The position numbers and the translations under genes are program-made. The notes under the pieces are model-generated. The model saw only the letters and a program-made list of their open reading frames with translations. It ran no database searches and was not told the DNA's origin. 64,000 nt of DNA from Lentilactobacillus farraginis DSM 18382 = JCM 14108. GTDB taxonomy: Bacteria > Bacillota > Bacilli > Lactobacillales > Lactobacillaceae. Shown in pieces: positions 40,611 through 49,660 of this stretch. Location of the stretch: contig NZ_BAKI01000006.1 in assembly GCF_000583655.1 (NCBI RefSeq), positions 37,000 through 100,999 on the forward strand. The letters run 5' to 3'. Each line of letters opens with the position of its first letter. Positions within the stretch are counted from its first letter, which is position 1.

Positions 40611-41276
40611 TTGATAAATCGATTACGTGATAAGCCTTACGTGACTTATGGATTGCTTGGTATAATGATCCTTGTTTATTTAATAATGACCATTACCGGT
40701 GGGACTGAAAACCCAGGTAACTTGTTGCGGTTTGGCGCCAAATACAATCCGTTAATTCGGGCTGGCGAATACTGGCGGCTAATTGCACCTGTTTTTATCC
40801 ACATTGGGTTAACCCATATTCTAATGAATGGGATCACTTTATACTTTATTGGTCAGTATGTGGAAACACTGTTTGGGCATTGGCGGTTCTTGATTATTTT
40901 TCTGGTATCGGGTGTGGTTGGTAATTTGGCCAGCTTTGCTTTTAGTTACAACGTGTCGGCCGGGGCCAGTACGGCCATTTTTGGCTTGTTTGGTGCGTTT
41001 ATGATGCTGGGAGAAAGCTTTTCCAGAAACCAGGCAATTGTTTCAATGGCTAAAACATTTTTGCTGTTCATTGTTTTAAATATCGCGATGGACCTTTTTA
41101 CGCCGGGAATTGACATTGCTGGTCATCTTGGCGGCTTAGTCGGCGGCTTTCTGATTGCTTATGTATCGGGAGTTTCGTTTAGTAAGGTGAACCCGATAAA
41201 ACGAGTCATTGCCGGTATCACGTTGGTTTTGGTTGCCGGCGCGTTGTTTGTGATCGGCATGCGGGGTAGTTTTTAG
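40611..41276 (+). CDS. Rhomboid family intramembrane serine protease
   Basis: Membrane protease that cuts substrates within or near the bilayer. The product has 221 residues and six to seven helices. The catalytic pair is visible: Ser in the GxSxxxFG motif GASTAIFGLFG (about residue 119) and His in DIAGHLGGLVGGF (about 172); HILMNGITLYFIG supplies the conserved Asn in TM2. The extra C-terminal helix is typical of Gram-positive YqgP/GluP-type proteins, though the soluble domains of YqgP are missing. TTG 40611 is the start after GGAGG. Confidence 0.93.
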   Translation: MINRLRDKPYVTYGLLGIMILVYLIMTITGGTENPGNLLRFGAKYNPLIRAGEYWRLIAPVFIHIGLTHILMNGITLYFIGQYVETLFGHWRFLIIFLVSGVVGNLASFAFSYNVSAGASTAIFGLFGAFMMLGESFSRNQAIVSMAKTFLLFIVLNIAMDLFTPGIDIAGHLGGLVGGFLIAYVSGVSFSKVNPIKRVIAGITLVLVAGALFVIGMRGSF

Positions 41277-41322
41277 GATAAATTTCGAAAATTGAAAGAA
41301 ATTTGACTAAGGATGTGAGATA

Positions 41323-41553
41323 ATGAAAACGCTGTATGATGTTCAGCAGTTACTGAAAAAATTCGACATTTATGTTTATGTCGGCAAACGACTCTGGGAT
41401 ATTGAAGTGATGGCATTGGAATTGGATCATTTACACCAGGCACATCTCATCAGCCACGATGATTTTATTCATGCCAAACTTGTTTTAAACCATGAGCACC
41501 GAATTGAAGAAAAACATGAAAATGAAAGCAGGGGGATTTATCTTGGCAAGTAA
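41323..41553 (+). CDS. yqgQ: YqgQ family protein (DUF910)
   Basis: A 76-residue conserved protein of unknown function, almost always encoded just before glucokinase in Firmicutes. MKTLYDVQQLLKKFDIYVYV and RLWDIEVMALELDHLHQA are the signature stretches. Its 3' end overlaps the glcK start, and the polypurine tail (GAAAGCAGGGGGA) serves as the glcK ribosome binding site. Confidence 0.88.
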   Translation: MKTLYDVQQLLKKFDIYVYVGKRLWDIEVMALELDHLHQAHLISHDDFIHAKLVLNHEHRIEEKHENESRGIYLGK

Positions 41554-42523
41554 GAGACTAATTGGAATTGATCTTGGCGGTACCACAACGAAGTTTGCAT
41601 TTATTGATGAGGATGGCAATATTCTGACAAAATGGAGTATTCCTACAGACATCAGTGATAGCGGCAGCCAAATCGTACCAAATATGATTAAATCAATTGC
41701 CGATCAGATGCGACGAGAAGATTACAATACTAATGACTTTATCGGTATTGGTATGGGAACGCCCGGAGCTGTTGATCGTGAAAAGGGCACGGTTGTCGGA
41801 GCCTTTAATCTTGGCTGGGATCAGGTTCAACAAGTCGGCCCAACCATTACCGAAGGCCTGGGACTGCCAATTGCAATTGATAACGATGCCAATTCCGCCG
41901 CTTTGGGTGAATATTGGAAAGGTGCCGGTGACAAGGCTGACGACGTTGTCTTTGTTACCCTGGGAACTGGTGTCGGCGGTGGTGTTGTCACTAACGGCAA
42001 GCTGGTTCACGGTATTAATAATGGTGCCGGTGAAATTGGCCATATTTGTGTGCAGAAAAACGGCTTTCTTTGCACTTGCGGCAAACGTGGTTGCTTGGAG
42101 CAGTACGCTTCTGCAACCGGTGTTGTCAAAGTTGCCAAAAGTTTGGCAAAGCGCTTTACAGGGAAATCACGGATTAAGGAATTAATTGATGGGCATGAAG
42201 ACCTGACTTCCAAAATGGTCTTTTTCCTAGCCGATAATGGTGATATTTTAGCCAATCAAATTGTTAACGAAGTCTGCTCATATTTGGGATTGGCACTGTC
42301 GCATGTCGGTAACACGCTGAATCCGGAAAATATTATCATCGGTGGTGGTGTTTCCAATGCCGGTAATACGTTGCTTCAGCCGACAACCCGTTACTTCCAG
42401 GAAAATGCCTTTAAGTCGGTTCGTGATTCAACTAAGTTAAAGCTCGCCCAGTTGGGAAATGACGCTGGTGTAATCGGCGCGGCTTCACTGGCGCTAAAAT
42501 TTAAAAATGATAACGCCCTGTAA
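41543..42523 (+). CDS. glcK: ROK family glucokinase
   Basis: ATP-dependent glucokinase feeding glucose 6-phosphate to central metabolism. The product has 326 residues: ATP site LIGIDLGGTTTKFAF, phosphate 2 motif FVTLGTGVGGGVV, ROK signature, and the zinc site CTCGKRGCLEQYAS with upstream HICVQ. TTG 41543 is chosen since AGGGGGA lies 6-7 nt before it and the product then begins MASKRLIGIDLGG; ATG 41522 is possible. It overlaps yqgQ by 11 nt. Confidence 0.94.
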   Translation: MASKRLIGIDLGGTTTKFAFIDEDGNILTKWSIPTDISDSGSQIVPNMIKSIADQMRREDYNTNDFIGIGMGTPGAVDREKGTVVGAFNLGWDQVQQVGPTITEGLGLPIAIDNDANSAALGEYWKGAGDKADDVVFVTLGTGVGGGVVTNGKLVHGINNGAGEIGHICVQKNGFLCTCGKRGCLEQYASATGVVKVAKSLAKRFTGKSRIKELIDGHEDLTSKMVFFLADNGDILANQIVNEVCSYLGLALSHVGNTLNPENIIIGGGVSNAGNTLLQPTTRYFQENAFKSVRDSTKLKLAQLGNDAGVIGAASLALKFKNDNAL

Positions 42524-42557
42524 TTAACCGGGCCTAAAATAAAAGTTTGAAAGTGAG

Positions 42558-42977
42558 ATGCTGAAATTGATTGTTGGTGCGTTGAATGCAAATGGTTGGA
42601 TGACAATTCTTTTGATTATTATTTTGTTGGGGTGGCTTATTTACACGCTGATCCAAAATTATCGGGTTAAACAGGCGGCCAAATACCTGACAAATGCAGA
42701 TTTTCAATCCGGAATGCGAAAGGCGCAGGTGATTGATCTTCGCGAGTCCAAGACTTTTAAAGACGGTCACATTTTGGGCGCTCGAAACGTGCCATATTCA
42801 ACGATCCGGAACTTTTACCAGCAGATTCGGCCTGATTTACCGGTTTATTTATATGATCAGGGTAAGACCGTCAGCAAACGGGCAGCACTTTTTTTGAGTA
42901 AAAAAGGATATCAACAAATTTTTATTTTAAAAACCGGCTATCAGAATTGGGATGGCAAAGAAAAAAAGAGCAATTAA
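42558..42977 (+). CDS. Rhodanese-like domain membrane protein without the catalytic Cys
   Basis: A 139-residue protein with one N-terminal transmembrane helix (about 11-30) and a rhodanese domain: VIDLRESKTFKDGHILGARNVPYS, then the active-site loop VYLYDQGKTVSKRAA. A true sulfurtransferase has Cys at the start of this loop; here it is Asp, so it is probably not active as a sulfurtransferase. Located after glcK, as in other lactobacilli. Weak ribosome site (AGTGAG). Confidence 0.88.
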   Translation: MLKLIVGALNANGWMTILLIIILLGWLIYTLIQNYRVKQAAKYLTNADFQSGMRKAQVIDLRESKTFKDGHILGARNVPYSTIRNFYQQIRPDLPVYLYDQGKTVSKRAALFLSKKGYQQIFILKTGYQNWDGKEKKSN

Positions 42978-42992
42978 ATGAATCGGAGTATT

Positions 42993-43040
42993 AAAAAAGC
43001 CGGAGACAAAAGTAATTTTCTTTTGTTTCGGCTTTTTTAT
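42993..43040. terminator. Bidirectional terminator between rhodanese gene and DUF3042 gene
   Basis: AAAAAAGCCGGAGACAAAAG pairs with CTTTTGTTTCGGCTTTTTT around a short loop, A-run and T-run on the two sides, between convergent genes. Confidence 0.85.
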
Positions 43041-43065
43041 TTGAACCTGATGATTTTAAACGATT

Positions 43066-43242
43066 TTATCCATGATGGGCTGCTCGGCTTTTACGCATTG
43101 CCCGCTTCCGGTTTTCTTCGAATTTTTGTTCTTGATCCTCAATCGGGTCAACAACTGACTTCTTAAATGTCAGCAGTGCGCCCAGACCAGCCGCGACCGT
43201 TCCTAAAACACCAACGATTAATCCATTAGTGAAATGTTTCAT
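43066..43242 (-). CDS. DUF3042 family small membrane protein
   Basis: A 58-residue protein with one N-terminal helix (FTNGLIVGVLGTVAAGLGALLTF) and a charged tail (EDQEQKFEENRKRAMRKSRAA). This matches the lactobacillar DUF3042 group of unknown function. ATG at 43242 follows GGAGGGA on the minus strand. Monocistronic. Confidence 0.85.
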   Translation of the reverse strand: MKHFTNGLIVGVLGTVAAGLGALLTFKKSVVDPIEDQEQKFEENRKRAMRKSRAAHHG

Positions 43243-43350
43243 TACAATCCCTCCCAAAAAACTTTCTATAGTTTCATTATGCGTTATTTACTGGCAGATA
43301 TCTAGTTTCTTGTTCAATTGTTTAAATATAAATTAAGGAGCTGCAATTGC

Positions 43351-44097
43351 ATGCAAATTGATACGAAAATAATTGCCCATCGCGGCAGTCGGGGAACCCG
43401 ACCGGAAAATACACTGATTTCCTTTAAAACGGCAATTGATGAAGGTGCCGAGGGCATTGAAACGGATGTCCATTTTTCAAAAGATAAGCGGTTCATTATT
43501 ATGCATGACGAAACGGTTGACCGAACAACTAACGGGACCGGATTGATTATGGACAAACCACTGGCTGAAATTAAGCAACTGGATGCAGGCATTAAATTTA
43601 GTGAGGAGTTCAAGGGAACCAGGGTACCGACACTTGAAGAGGTTGTTGAAATGCTGATAAAAATAAATTTCACAGGAATTTTCAATTTGGAATTAAAAAC
43701 CAATAAGATTCATTACCCTGGGTTGGAGCGGGCTGTTTATGAGTATTTTGCAGGGCGCCACTATCCGTTTCAACTGATTTACTCCAGCTTTAATGGCAAA
43801 TCATTGGAGATTTTAAATCGAATTGATCCGCAGGCATATAAAGCCAGAATATTTAGGACGGCGGCCAAACAAGCTAAAACACTTAAACGCAGTAAAGTAA
43901 TTGAAGATTTTCACCCCGATATCCGTTGGGTCAAAAAGCACCCATTTTACGCCGCTGCACGGCATTTAAGACCATGGCTGGTTAATTCTACTGAAGACAT
44001 GCAATACTGCTTTGAACGCAATATGGCAGCCATTATTACGGATTATCCGGGTAGGGCGGTTCAAGTGAGAGCGGAAATGCGGGGTGGCTTGATTTGA
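43351..44097 (+). CDS. Glycerophosphodiester phosphodiesterase
   Basis: Hydrolyses glycerophosphodiesters to glycerol 3-phosphate plus alcohol. The product has 248 residues: AHRGSRGTRPENTLISF (catalytic His, Arg, Glu), GIETDVHFSKD (metal Glu and Asp), IMHDETVDRTTNGTG (second catalytic His), and NLELKTN. It has no signal peptide, so it acts inside the cell. AAGGAG precedes ATG 43351. It overlaps miaA by 4 nt. Confidence 0.94.
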   Translation: MQIDTKIIAHRGSRGTRPENTLISFKTAIDEGAEGIETDVHFSKDKRFIIMHDETVDRTTNGTGLIMDKPLAEIKQLDAGIKFSEEFKGTRVPTLEEVVEMLIKINFTGIFNLELKTNKIHYPGLERAVYEYFAGRHYPFQLIYSSFNGKSLEILNRIDPQAYKARIFRTAAKQAKTLKRSKVIEDFHPDIRWVKKHPFYAAARHLRPWLVNSTEDMQYCFERNMAAIITDYPGRAVQVRAEMRGGLI

Positions 44098-45005
44098 AAA
44101 AGGTTTTAGCAATTGTCGGTCCAACAGCAGTTGGCAAGACAGCCATGTCAATTAAACTGGCACGACAGTTTCAAGGCGAAATTATTTCCGGAGACTCGAT
44201 GCAAGTATACCGTGGCCTTGATATCGGAACGGCTAAGGTAACCGCTGCCGAAAAACAAGGGGTTGTCCATCATTTAATTGACGTTAGAAATATTACGGAA
44301 CGATTTTCAGTAGCCGACTTTGTTGCTGAAGCAAGTCGATTAATCGACGAGATTATTGCCAGGGACCATTTACCGATTATTGTTGGTGGTACCGGCTTTT
44401 ACTTACAGGCACTGTTGGAAGGCCTTGAACTTGGCGGTGATCAGTTTGAAAGTGATAAGTTGAGGCGGCAGCTGATGGAAACGGTTCAGCAGGCCGGTAA
44501 AGCCGCCCTGTATGAACGGTTGAAAAAGGTTGATCCAAAAGCAGCCGAACAAATTTCGCCAAATAACGTTCGTCGGGTTATTCGCGCCTTGGAGGTTTAC
44601 TTGAAGACCGGTCGGCGGTTTTCGGATCAGGTAAACCACCCTCGCCGCTATGACCCGTTGATAATCGGCTTAACAACCGAGCGACAAAAGCTGTATGCAC
44701 GTATTAATCAACGGGTAGATTTAATGATGACCCGCGGTTTGCTTGAAGAAGCCCGGTACCTTTACGACAAGGGCGGCAACCGGCTCCAGGCAGGTAAAGG
44801 AATCGGCTACCATGAATTTTACGATTATTTTGAAAATAATATTGACTTGTCGACGGCTGTTGACAACGTCAAAAAAGATTCCAGGCATTATGCCAAGCGT
44901 CAACTGACTTGGTTTCGAAATAAAACTAAGCCAACTTGGTACGACGTCATCGACTGCCCTGACGATGTCAAACGTCTTCAACACGATGTTGAAGAATGGC
45001 TTTAA
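44094..45005 (+). CDS. miaA: tRNA dimethylallyltransferase
   Basis: Adds a dimethylallyl group to A37 of tRNAs that read UNN codons. The product has 303 residues: P-loop IVGPTAVGKTAMSIKLA, SGDSMQVYRGLDIGTAK, GGTGFYLQALLEGL and the tRNA-binding GKGIGYHEFYDYF. The TTG start overlaps the stop of gdpD (TTGA), so translation is coupled. The miaA-glnR-glnA order is common in lactobacilli. Confidence 0.95.
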   Translation: MKKVLAIVGPTAVGKTAMSIKLARQFQGEIISGDSMQVYRGLDIGTAKVTAAEKQGVVHHLIDVRNITERFSVADFVAEASRLIDEIIARDHLPIIVGGTGFYLQALLEGLELGGDQFESDKLRRQLMETVQQAGKAALYERLKKVDPKAAEQISPNNVRRVIRALEVYLKTGRRFSDQVNHPRRYDPLIIGLTTERQKLYARINQRVDLMMTRGLLEEARYLYDKGGNRLQAGKGIGYHEFYDYFENNIDLSTAVDNVKKDSRHYAKRQLTWFRNKTKPTWYDVIDCPDDVKRLQHDVEEWL

Positions 45006-45025
45006 ACCAAGGATTGAAAAAATGA

Positions 45026-45042
45026 TGTCATAAAATATAACA
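45026..45042 (+). promoter_or_regulatory. GlnR/TnrA operator upstream of glnR-glnA
   Basis: TGTCA, 7 nt, TAACA matches the TGTNA-N7-TNACA consensus in every defined position. It lies just upstream of the -35 element of the glnR promoter, as expected for repression of the operon when glutamine is plentiful. Confidence 0.85.
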
Positions 45043-45049
45043 TTTGGGC

Positions 45050-45077
45050 TTGACTTTGTTTGTGGGAATGGTATTAT
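45050..45077 (+). promoter_or_regulatory. Sigma-A promoter of glnR-glnA
   Basis: TTGACT (45050-45055), 16-bp spacer, TATTAT (45072-45077); the GlnR box lies 8 nt before it. Confidence 0.75.
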
Positions 45078-45103
45078 GATAACAAGAATTTAGGAGGTGA
45101 AAC

Positions 45104-45505
45104 ATGCGAGAGAAGGAACTACGGCGTTCAATGTCAGTTTTGCCCATCGGAACCGTCATGAAACTTACCGACTTGACTGCCCGACAGATTCGATATTATG
45201 AGCAGCAGGATTTAATCAAACCTGTTCGTAATGAAGGTAACAGGCGAATGTATTCGCTAAATGATGTCGACAGGCTTCTCGAGATCAAGGATTACCTGGA
45301 TGATGGTCTGAACATTTCTGGGATTAAAGAAGTTTATAAGAAGCAGGAACAACTCGAAGATGAACGGAAAAAGAATTTACAAAAGGGTCTCACTGATAGC
45401 GATGTCAGAAAAATTCTTCAAGACGAATTTATGAATATCGGTGGGCTGAAGCCGCCTTCTTCGACGTTTGACAATCCAAATAATTTCCACAAATTTAATG
45501 AGTGA
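45104..45505 (+). CDS. glnR: Nitrogen repressor GlnR (MerR family)
   Basis: Represses glnRA and ammonium or amino-acid uptake genes when glutamine synthetase is feedback inhibited. The product has 133 residues: the MerR-type helix-turn-helix LTDLTARQIRYYEQQDLIKP and wing region (residues about 18-70), then a flexible C-terminal tail ending NNFHKFNE, by which inhibited GlnA activates GlnR in relatives. GGAGGTG precedes ATG 45104. glnA follows after 14 nt; the GlnR box upstream shows autoregulation. Confidence 0.95.
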   Translation: MREKELRRSMSVLPIGTVMKLTDLTARQIRYYEQQDLIKPVRNEGNRRMYSLNDVDRLLEIKDYLDDGLNISGIKEVYKKQEQLEDERKKNLQKGLTDSDVRKILQDEFMNIGGLKPPSSTFDNPNNFHKFNE

Positions 45506-45519
45506 TAGGAGCGTTATAA

Positions 45520-46863
45520 ATGGCCACGAGACACAATTATTCAAAAGATGATATTCGCAAGATTGTAAAGGATGAGGATGTTAAATTTCTTCGTCTGATG
45601 TTCACTGATTTGTTCGGAACAATTAAAAATGTTGAGGTTCCCATCGGTCAACTGGACAAGTTGCTTGATAACAAGTTGATGTTTGATGGTTCTTCAATTG
45701 AAGGCTTTGTTCGAATTGAAGAAAGTGATATGTACTTGCATCCTGATTTATCAACTTGGATGATCTTCCCATGGAGTACCGATCGCGGTAAGATTGCCCG
45801 TGTGATTTGTGAAGTTTACACACCGGATGGCGAACCATTTGCTGCTGATCCCCGCAACAACTTGATCCGGGTACTTAATGACATGAAGAAAGCCGGTTTC
45901 ACATCATTTAACATTGGACCGGAACCTGAATTCTTCCTGTTTAAGATGAATGAAAATGGTGACCCAACATTACATTTGAATGATAAGGGAAGCTACTTTG
46001 ATATGGCACCGATGGATCTTGGCGAAAACTGTCGTCGTGAAATTGTGCTGACACTTGAAGAAATGGGCTTTGACGTTGAAGCTGCCCATCACGAAGTGGC
46101 ACCTGGCCAACATGAAATTGACTTTAAATATGCCGATGCCTTAACAGCTGCTGATAATATCCAAACTTTCAAGCTGGTTGTTAAGACAGTTGCTCGTAAA
46201 TACGGCTTGTACGCAACCTTTATGCCAAAGCCGTTGAGTGGGATCAATGGATCCGGTATGCATATCAATATGTCACTCTTTAATGATTCTGGAAATACCT
46301 TCTTTGATAAAGACGGTGAATTGGAATTGTCACAGGAGGCTTATTACTTCCTTGGCGGTTTGCTGAAACACGCGCGTTCCTTTACTGCCGTATGTAATCC
46401 AATTGTTAACTCCTATAAACGACTGGTTCCGGGCTTTGAAGCACCTGTTTACGTTGCCTGGTCAGGTTCAAACCGGTCACCATTAATTCGAATTCCGAGT
46501 GCTCGAGGCAACTCAACCCGACTCGAATTAAGAAGTGTTGATCCTGCTGCTAACCCATACTTGGCAATTGCGACAATTCTGGAAGCCGGCTTGGATGGTT
46601 TGAGAAATCAAATCGAACCGGAACACAGCGTTGATCGGAATATTTACCGGATGAATGCTGAAGAATTACAGAAGAGTCATATCCAAAACCTGCCTGATAC
46701 ACTACACAATGCGTTAAAAGATCTTTCAGCTGATGATGTCATGAAGAACGCATTGGGTGAACGTCTCTACAACAGCTTTATTGAAGCGAAGAATCTTGAG
46801 TACGATTCATATCGGACCCAAGTATCCGAGTGGGAACGTGATCAATATCTCGAAAAATATTAA
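45520..46863 (+). CDS. glnA: Glutamine synthetase type I (GSI-alpha)
   Basis: Makes glutamine from glutamate, ammonia and ATP. The product has 447 residues, the GSI-alpha length. The active-site segments are [58 protein letters not shown] and [22 protein letters not shown]. The adenylylation insert of GSI-beta is missing, so control is by feedback inhibition and GlnR. AGGAG precedes ATG 45520; terminator downstream. Confidence 0.97.
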   Translation: MATRHNYSKDDIRKIVKDEDVKFLRLMFTDLFGTIKNVEVPIGQLDKLLDNKLMFDGSSIEGFVRIEESDMYLHPDLSTWMIFPWSTDRGKIARVICEVYTPDGEPFAADPRNNLIRVLNDMKKAGFTSFNIGPEPEFFLFKMNENGDPTLHLNDKGSYFDMAPMDLGENCRREIVLTLEEMGFDVEAAHHEVAPGQHEIDFKYADALTAADNIQTFKLVVKTVARKYGLYATFMPKPLSGINGSGMHINMSLFNDSGNTFFDKDGELELSQEAYYFLGGLLKHARSFTAVCNPIVNSYKRLVPGFEAPVYVAWSGSNRSPLIRIPSARGNSTRLELRSVDPAANPYLAIATILEAGLDGLRNQIEPEHSVDRNIYRMNAEELQKSHIQNLPDTLHNALKDLSADDVMKNALGERLYNSFIEAKNLEYDSYRTQVSEWERDQYLEKY

Positions 46864-46903
46864 TTTATAGTTATTTAAATATATCTTAATAAACTCATTT
46901 AAA

Positions 46904-46944
46904 GTCCTAACGGGATGCAGTAAATAGCCGTTAGGGCTTTTTCT
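46904..46944 (+). terminator. Terminator after glnA
   Basis: GTCCTAACGG (46904-46913) with CCGTTAGGGC (46928-46937), then TTTTTC. Confidence 0.85.
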
Positions 46945-47052
46945 GTTTTTATTTATAAAATATTCCGAAATAACCATGTTTAGGCTTTATTTATCGGTGT
47001 TTTTCAGATAACATTGATTATATAAATAACGGGGAAAAACGAGGCTATATTT

Positions 47053-47937
47053 ATGGAAAGACAAATGGAAACGGATCAATTCAGTCAAAATGATACGCTC
47101 CTCTCCAAAGCATTAAAGGAAAAGGTTCAGTATTTAAACGATTTAAATGATTCTGTTAAAAATGGTGATGATTTACGGATTTACCAATTAATGGATCCAA
47201 ACCGCTATGCAAATGAATTGGCAACCGATCAGGCCACAGGGGATACCCAAGTTGACTATTTTGGTCTGGCATCTGATCTAACAGCTGAATTAAGTCATCA
47301 TTTAAGTAATAAACTGATTGACTATTTGGGGGTTACATATCCATTTTTTTATTATCACGAATATGAGTTAGGCAAATTTCAAGTCTATTTTGGTAATTGG
47401 TGGGATCATCGAATGTTCGGTGAATTGGATCCGATCAACATCCGATTTAATTTTGATGATAATGAGTATCACATCTTGGCGCAATCTTTTCAGCTGGAGG
47501 CTGAGAATCGGCGGGTTAATGATGCTGCCATGCAAAAACTGGGTGATGAAAATGAACGAATCACCAAGCTCATTAACGAACAGGATCAGCGTGACCGCCG
47601 TAAAGAGGAAATTCGGCAACAGTTAAAAGAGAATCAGGAAAAATCACCAATGCCTTGGGAAGCTGGCAAAGTCAAGGAAGAACGCCAGCGATTAAATGAT
47701 GAAATGCTAAAGCTGACCCAAGTTGATGAAGAAGCCGCAAGTGGTCGGTCAACGATTAAGCAGAATGAAAATAAAATACTGGCACTATCAAAGGAAGAGA
47801 CGATTTTATCTTTGGAAAAGCAGAATATCCGGGCAACTTTTGGCAGTTTTGAAGCATTCATTGAAAATAACAATCAGTTATACGTCAAATACCTACAAAA
47901 TCTTGCTCAAGAATCGCAGGTGAGTGACGGTGAGTAA
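47053..47937 (+). CDS. Uncharacterised protein with C-terminal coiled coil
   Basis: I do not recognise this 294-residue protein. The first ~145 residues look globular, with an aromatic-rich stretch (VTYPFFYYHEYELGKFQVYFGNWWDHRMFG). Residues about 150-270 are charged heptad-like coiled coil (ENERITKLINEQDQRDRRKE). It has no signal peptide, membrane helix or nucleotide-binding loop. GGGGAAAAACGAGG precedes ATG 47053. The next gene starts inside its last codons, and a dUTPase-like gene follows, so the three are probably one unit. Similar coiled-coil proteins are sometimes called SbcC-like, but there is no ATPase motif to support that. Confidence 0.7.
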   Translation: MERQMETDQFSQNDTLLSKALKEKVQYLNDLNDSVKNGDDLRIYQLMDPNRYANELATDQATGDTQVDYFGLASDLTAELSHHLSNKLIDYLGVTYPFFYYHEYELGKFQVYFGNWWDHRMFGELDPINIRFNFDDNEYHILAQSFQLEAENRRVNDAAMQKLGDENERITKLINEQDQRDRRKEEIRQQLKENQEKSPMPWEAGKVKEERQRLNDEMLKLTQVDEEAASGRSTIKQNENKILALSKEETILSLEKQNIRATFGSFEAFIENNNQLYVKYLQNLAQESQVSDGE

Positions 47938-48865
47938 TGAATCAGAAGAAAAAATCATGACTACCGCTGAATTGCTGGCCAATTATAGTGATTCCATTCA
48001 ACAAGGACTTGATAATGGTGCTCAGTATTTAAAAGCTTTTCATGCGTTAAGTGAAACGGACGATAATCAAAGTCTGCTGTCTGCTGCTGTGGCACTAACC
48101 AATTTTGGTTTGAACACGGAATTTGTCACCTTTCCACATCAATTTTCCGATGAAGATGTGCAACTGATTTTCTTTTCGCGGTTACTGTCATTGTCAGGAA
48201 TTAATAGTAACTTTCAAATTAGTAACCCACAGCGGGTTCAAAAACTTTTGTGTCGGTTTGACTCACTTGGTGACCAAACATTTACCTTCACAAAATCAAG
48301 TAAAAATGCTGATGGCTTTTTCTTTGGCCCAACGTTTAATAATCGACCGCTTTTTTATTTAAATTTGAAAAATAAAGAGCTGATGTTTCATGGTTCTTCG
48401 TTAATTCAATATTTTGTTGTTGACTTGGCAGAACTGGAAGTTAATGCCATTAAAGATACTTTAAGACTTCTCACGCGAGCCGCTGCTATTCTTAAAGAAA
48501 AATTTGGCTTTAAGATTGATTTTAATGTATTGGATAGTGTTAATGGCGAATTCTATCAGTTTGCCGCCGGTTCATTGTCGGAAAATGTGATGGATGAATT
48601 GTTTGTTAAGTCCGCTGAGAATCATTTCGTGCTGATGGCTGAAGATAACGGTGGGGCGTCGTTAACGTTGGACAATGGGACCAAAATGACGGTTTACGAT
48701 GCGGATTCGAATAATAGCCGGCCGCGATGGGGCGCCACCATTCATGACGATCAACAGAGTGAAAACTGGCTGTATTTATTGTTGGATTATCCATTTATCA
48801 AAAAATGGTATTTGAATAATCAAAAACAGCTTGAAATTTTGTCGAACCAATTTGTTTTTGGATAA
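47930..48865 (+). CDS. Uncharacterised cytoplasmic protein
   Basis: A 311-residue protein that I cannot assign. Residues about 8-75 are helical (TAELLANYSDSIQQGLDNGAQ); the rest is mixed alpha/beta with FYLNLKNKELMFHGSSLIQY and a C-terminal WLYLLLDYPFIKKWYLNN. No signal, membrane helix or known motif. GTG 47930 is preferred, 6 nt after AGGTGA; GTG 47924 is possible. It overlaps the preceding gene by 8 nt, so the two are translationally coupled and likely act together. Confidence 0.7.
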   Translation: MSNESEEKIMTTAELLANYSDSIQQGLDNGAQYLKAFHALSETDDNQSLLSAAVALTNFGLNTEFVTFPHQFSDEDVQLIFFSRLLSLSGINSNFQISNPQRVQKLLCRFDSLGDQTFTFTKSSKNADGFFFGPTFNNRPLFYLNLKNKELMFHGSSLIQYFVVDLAELEVNAIKDTLRLLTRAAAILKEKFGFKIDFNVLDSVNGEFYQFAAGSLSENVMDELFVKSAENHFVLMAEDNGGASLTLDNGTKMTVYDADSNNSRPRWGATIHDDQQSENWLYLLLDYPFIKKWYLNNQKQLEILSNQFVFG

Positions 48866-48980
48866 CCGGTTAAAAATAGATATTTTTGCTTATCCTGATT
48901 AATTGATCGATGAGAAAGCGACCAGTAGTGGGATGAGTCGATTATGAATTATTAATAGCTAATGTAAGTGAGGTATTGGA

Positions 48981-49519
48981 ATGGATCTTCAGGCACTAAT
49001 TTCTTCATCGGTTTATTTAAACCGGCAAATTGAGCAAAAGAAGCAGATTTTTTGGTCAAATGAAGCAGGATAAAGAACGCGTTTGTATCATTGGATGTTG
49101 AATTGGCTGAAATGGCCAATACTTCTGAATGGTTTAAGGTTTGGAAAACGCATCGCGGTAAAAGTGATACGGATAAAACACCCCGGGAAACGCTTCTGTA
49201 TGAATATGTAGACGCAATGGATTTTTATCTCTTGATTTCGAATCTGAAAAACTGGAACCACTTTGTACTTGATTCGGAGAAAGACCTTGAGAAGATCAAG
49301 CATCTAAAGAAGGAAGACAACCTGGACAAACAATATCTTGCACTGAAACGAATGTTGTTCGATGCCTATTTTAACCATAGTGGAGAAAGTTTTAATCATT
49401 CTTGGCGGCTCTTCCTTAAATTTGGCTTGGTTGATTTTGGGTATACCGAAGAGGAAATTGAAGCAGCCTTTAACGACAAGAATAAAGTTAATTTGGAACG
49501 TCAGGATAATAATTATTAA
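48981..49519 (+). pseudogene. Dimeric dUTPase-family (MazG-like fold) protein, frameshifted (probable sequence error)
   Basis: Two frames make one protein. The first starts at ATG 48981 (GAGGT upstream): MDLQALISSSVYLNRQIEQK, the usual opening of dimeric dUTPases. It breaks at GG (49068-49069). One added G reads NEAGIKNAFVSLDVELAEMA and joins the second frame to 49519, 179 residues in all. The metal-binding pattern is visible: ExxE in DVELAEMANTSEWFKVWK and ExxD in LLYEYVDAMDFYLLIS. Members hydrolyse dUTP or related nucleotides to the monophosphate. Third gene of a run with two unknown genes; TTG 49091 is not a real start. Confidence 0.8.
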
Positions 49520-49525
49520 TTAACT

Positions 49526-49577
49526 GGATTTTAATTTAAAATCCGTCAGCAGCTCTTTTTGGGGGGCTGCTTTTTGT
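49526..49577 (+). terminator. Terminator region after dUTPase-like gene
   Basis: Two adjacent hairpins: GGATTTT...AAAATCC (49526-49544) and GCAGC (49549-49553) with GCTGC (49566-49570) followed by five T. Confidence 0.7.
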
Positions 49578-49660
49578 ATACGACGGATTTAATGACTGCC
49601 TTTATTGCACAATAGAAATAAAAAAAGCAACCATCGTCTTGGCTGCCTTGAATAAATGGC

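Noticed and set aside
47053..47937. SbcC-like exonuclease label for the coiled-coil protein
   Set aside because: There is no Walker A, signature or Walker B motif; the coiled coil alone does not support the label.
49091..49519. Separate hypothetical gene starting at TTG 49091
   Set aside because: It is the second half of the dUTPase-like protein; the frame is open upstream of the TTG and joins the ATG 48981 frame with one added base.
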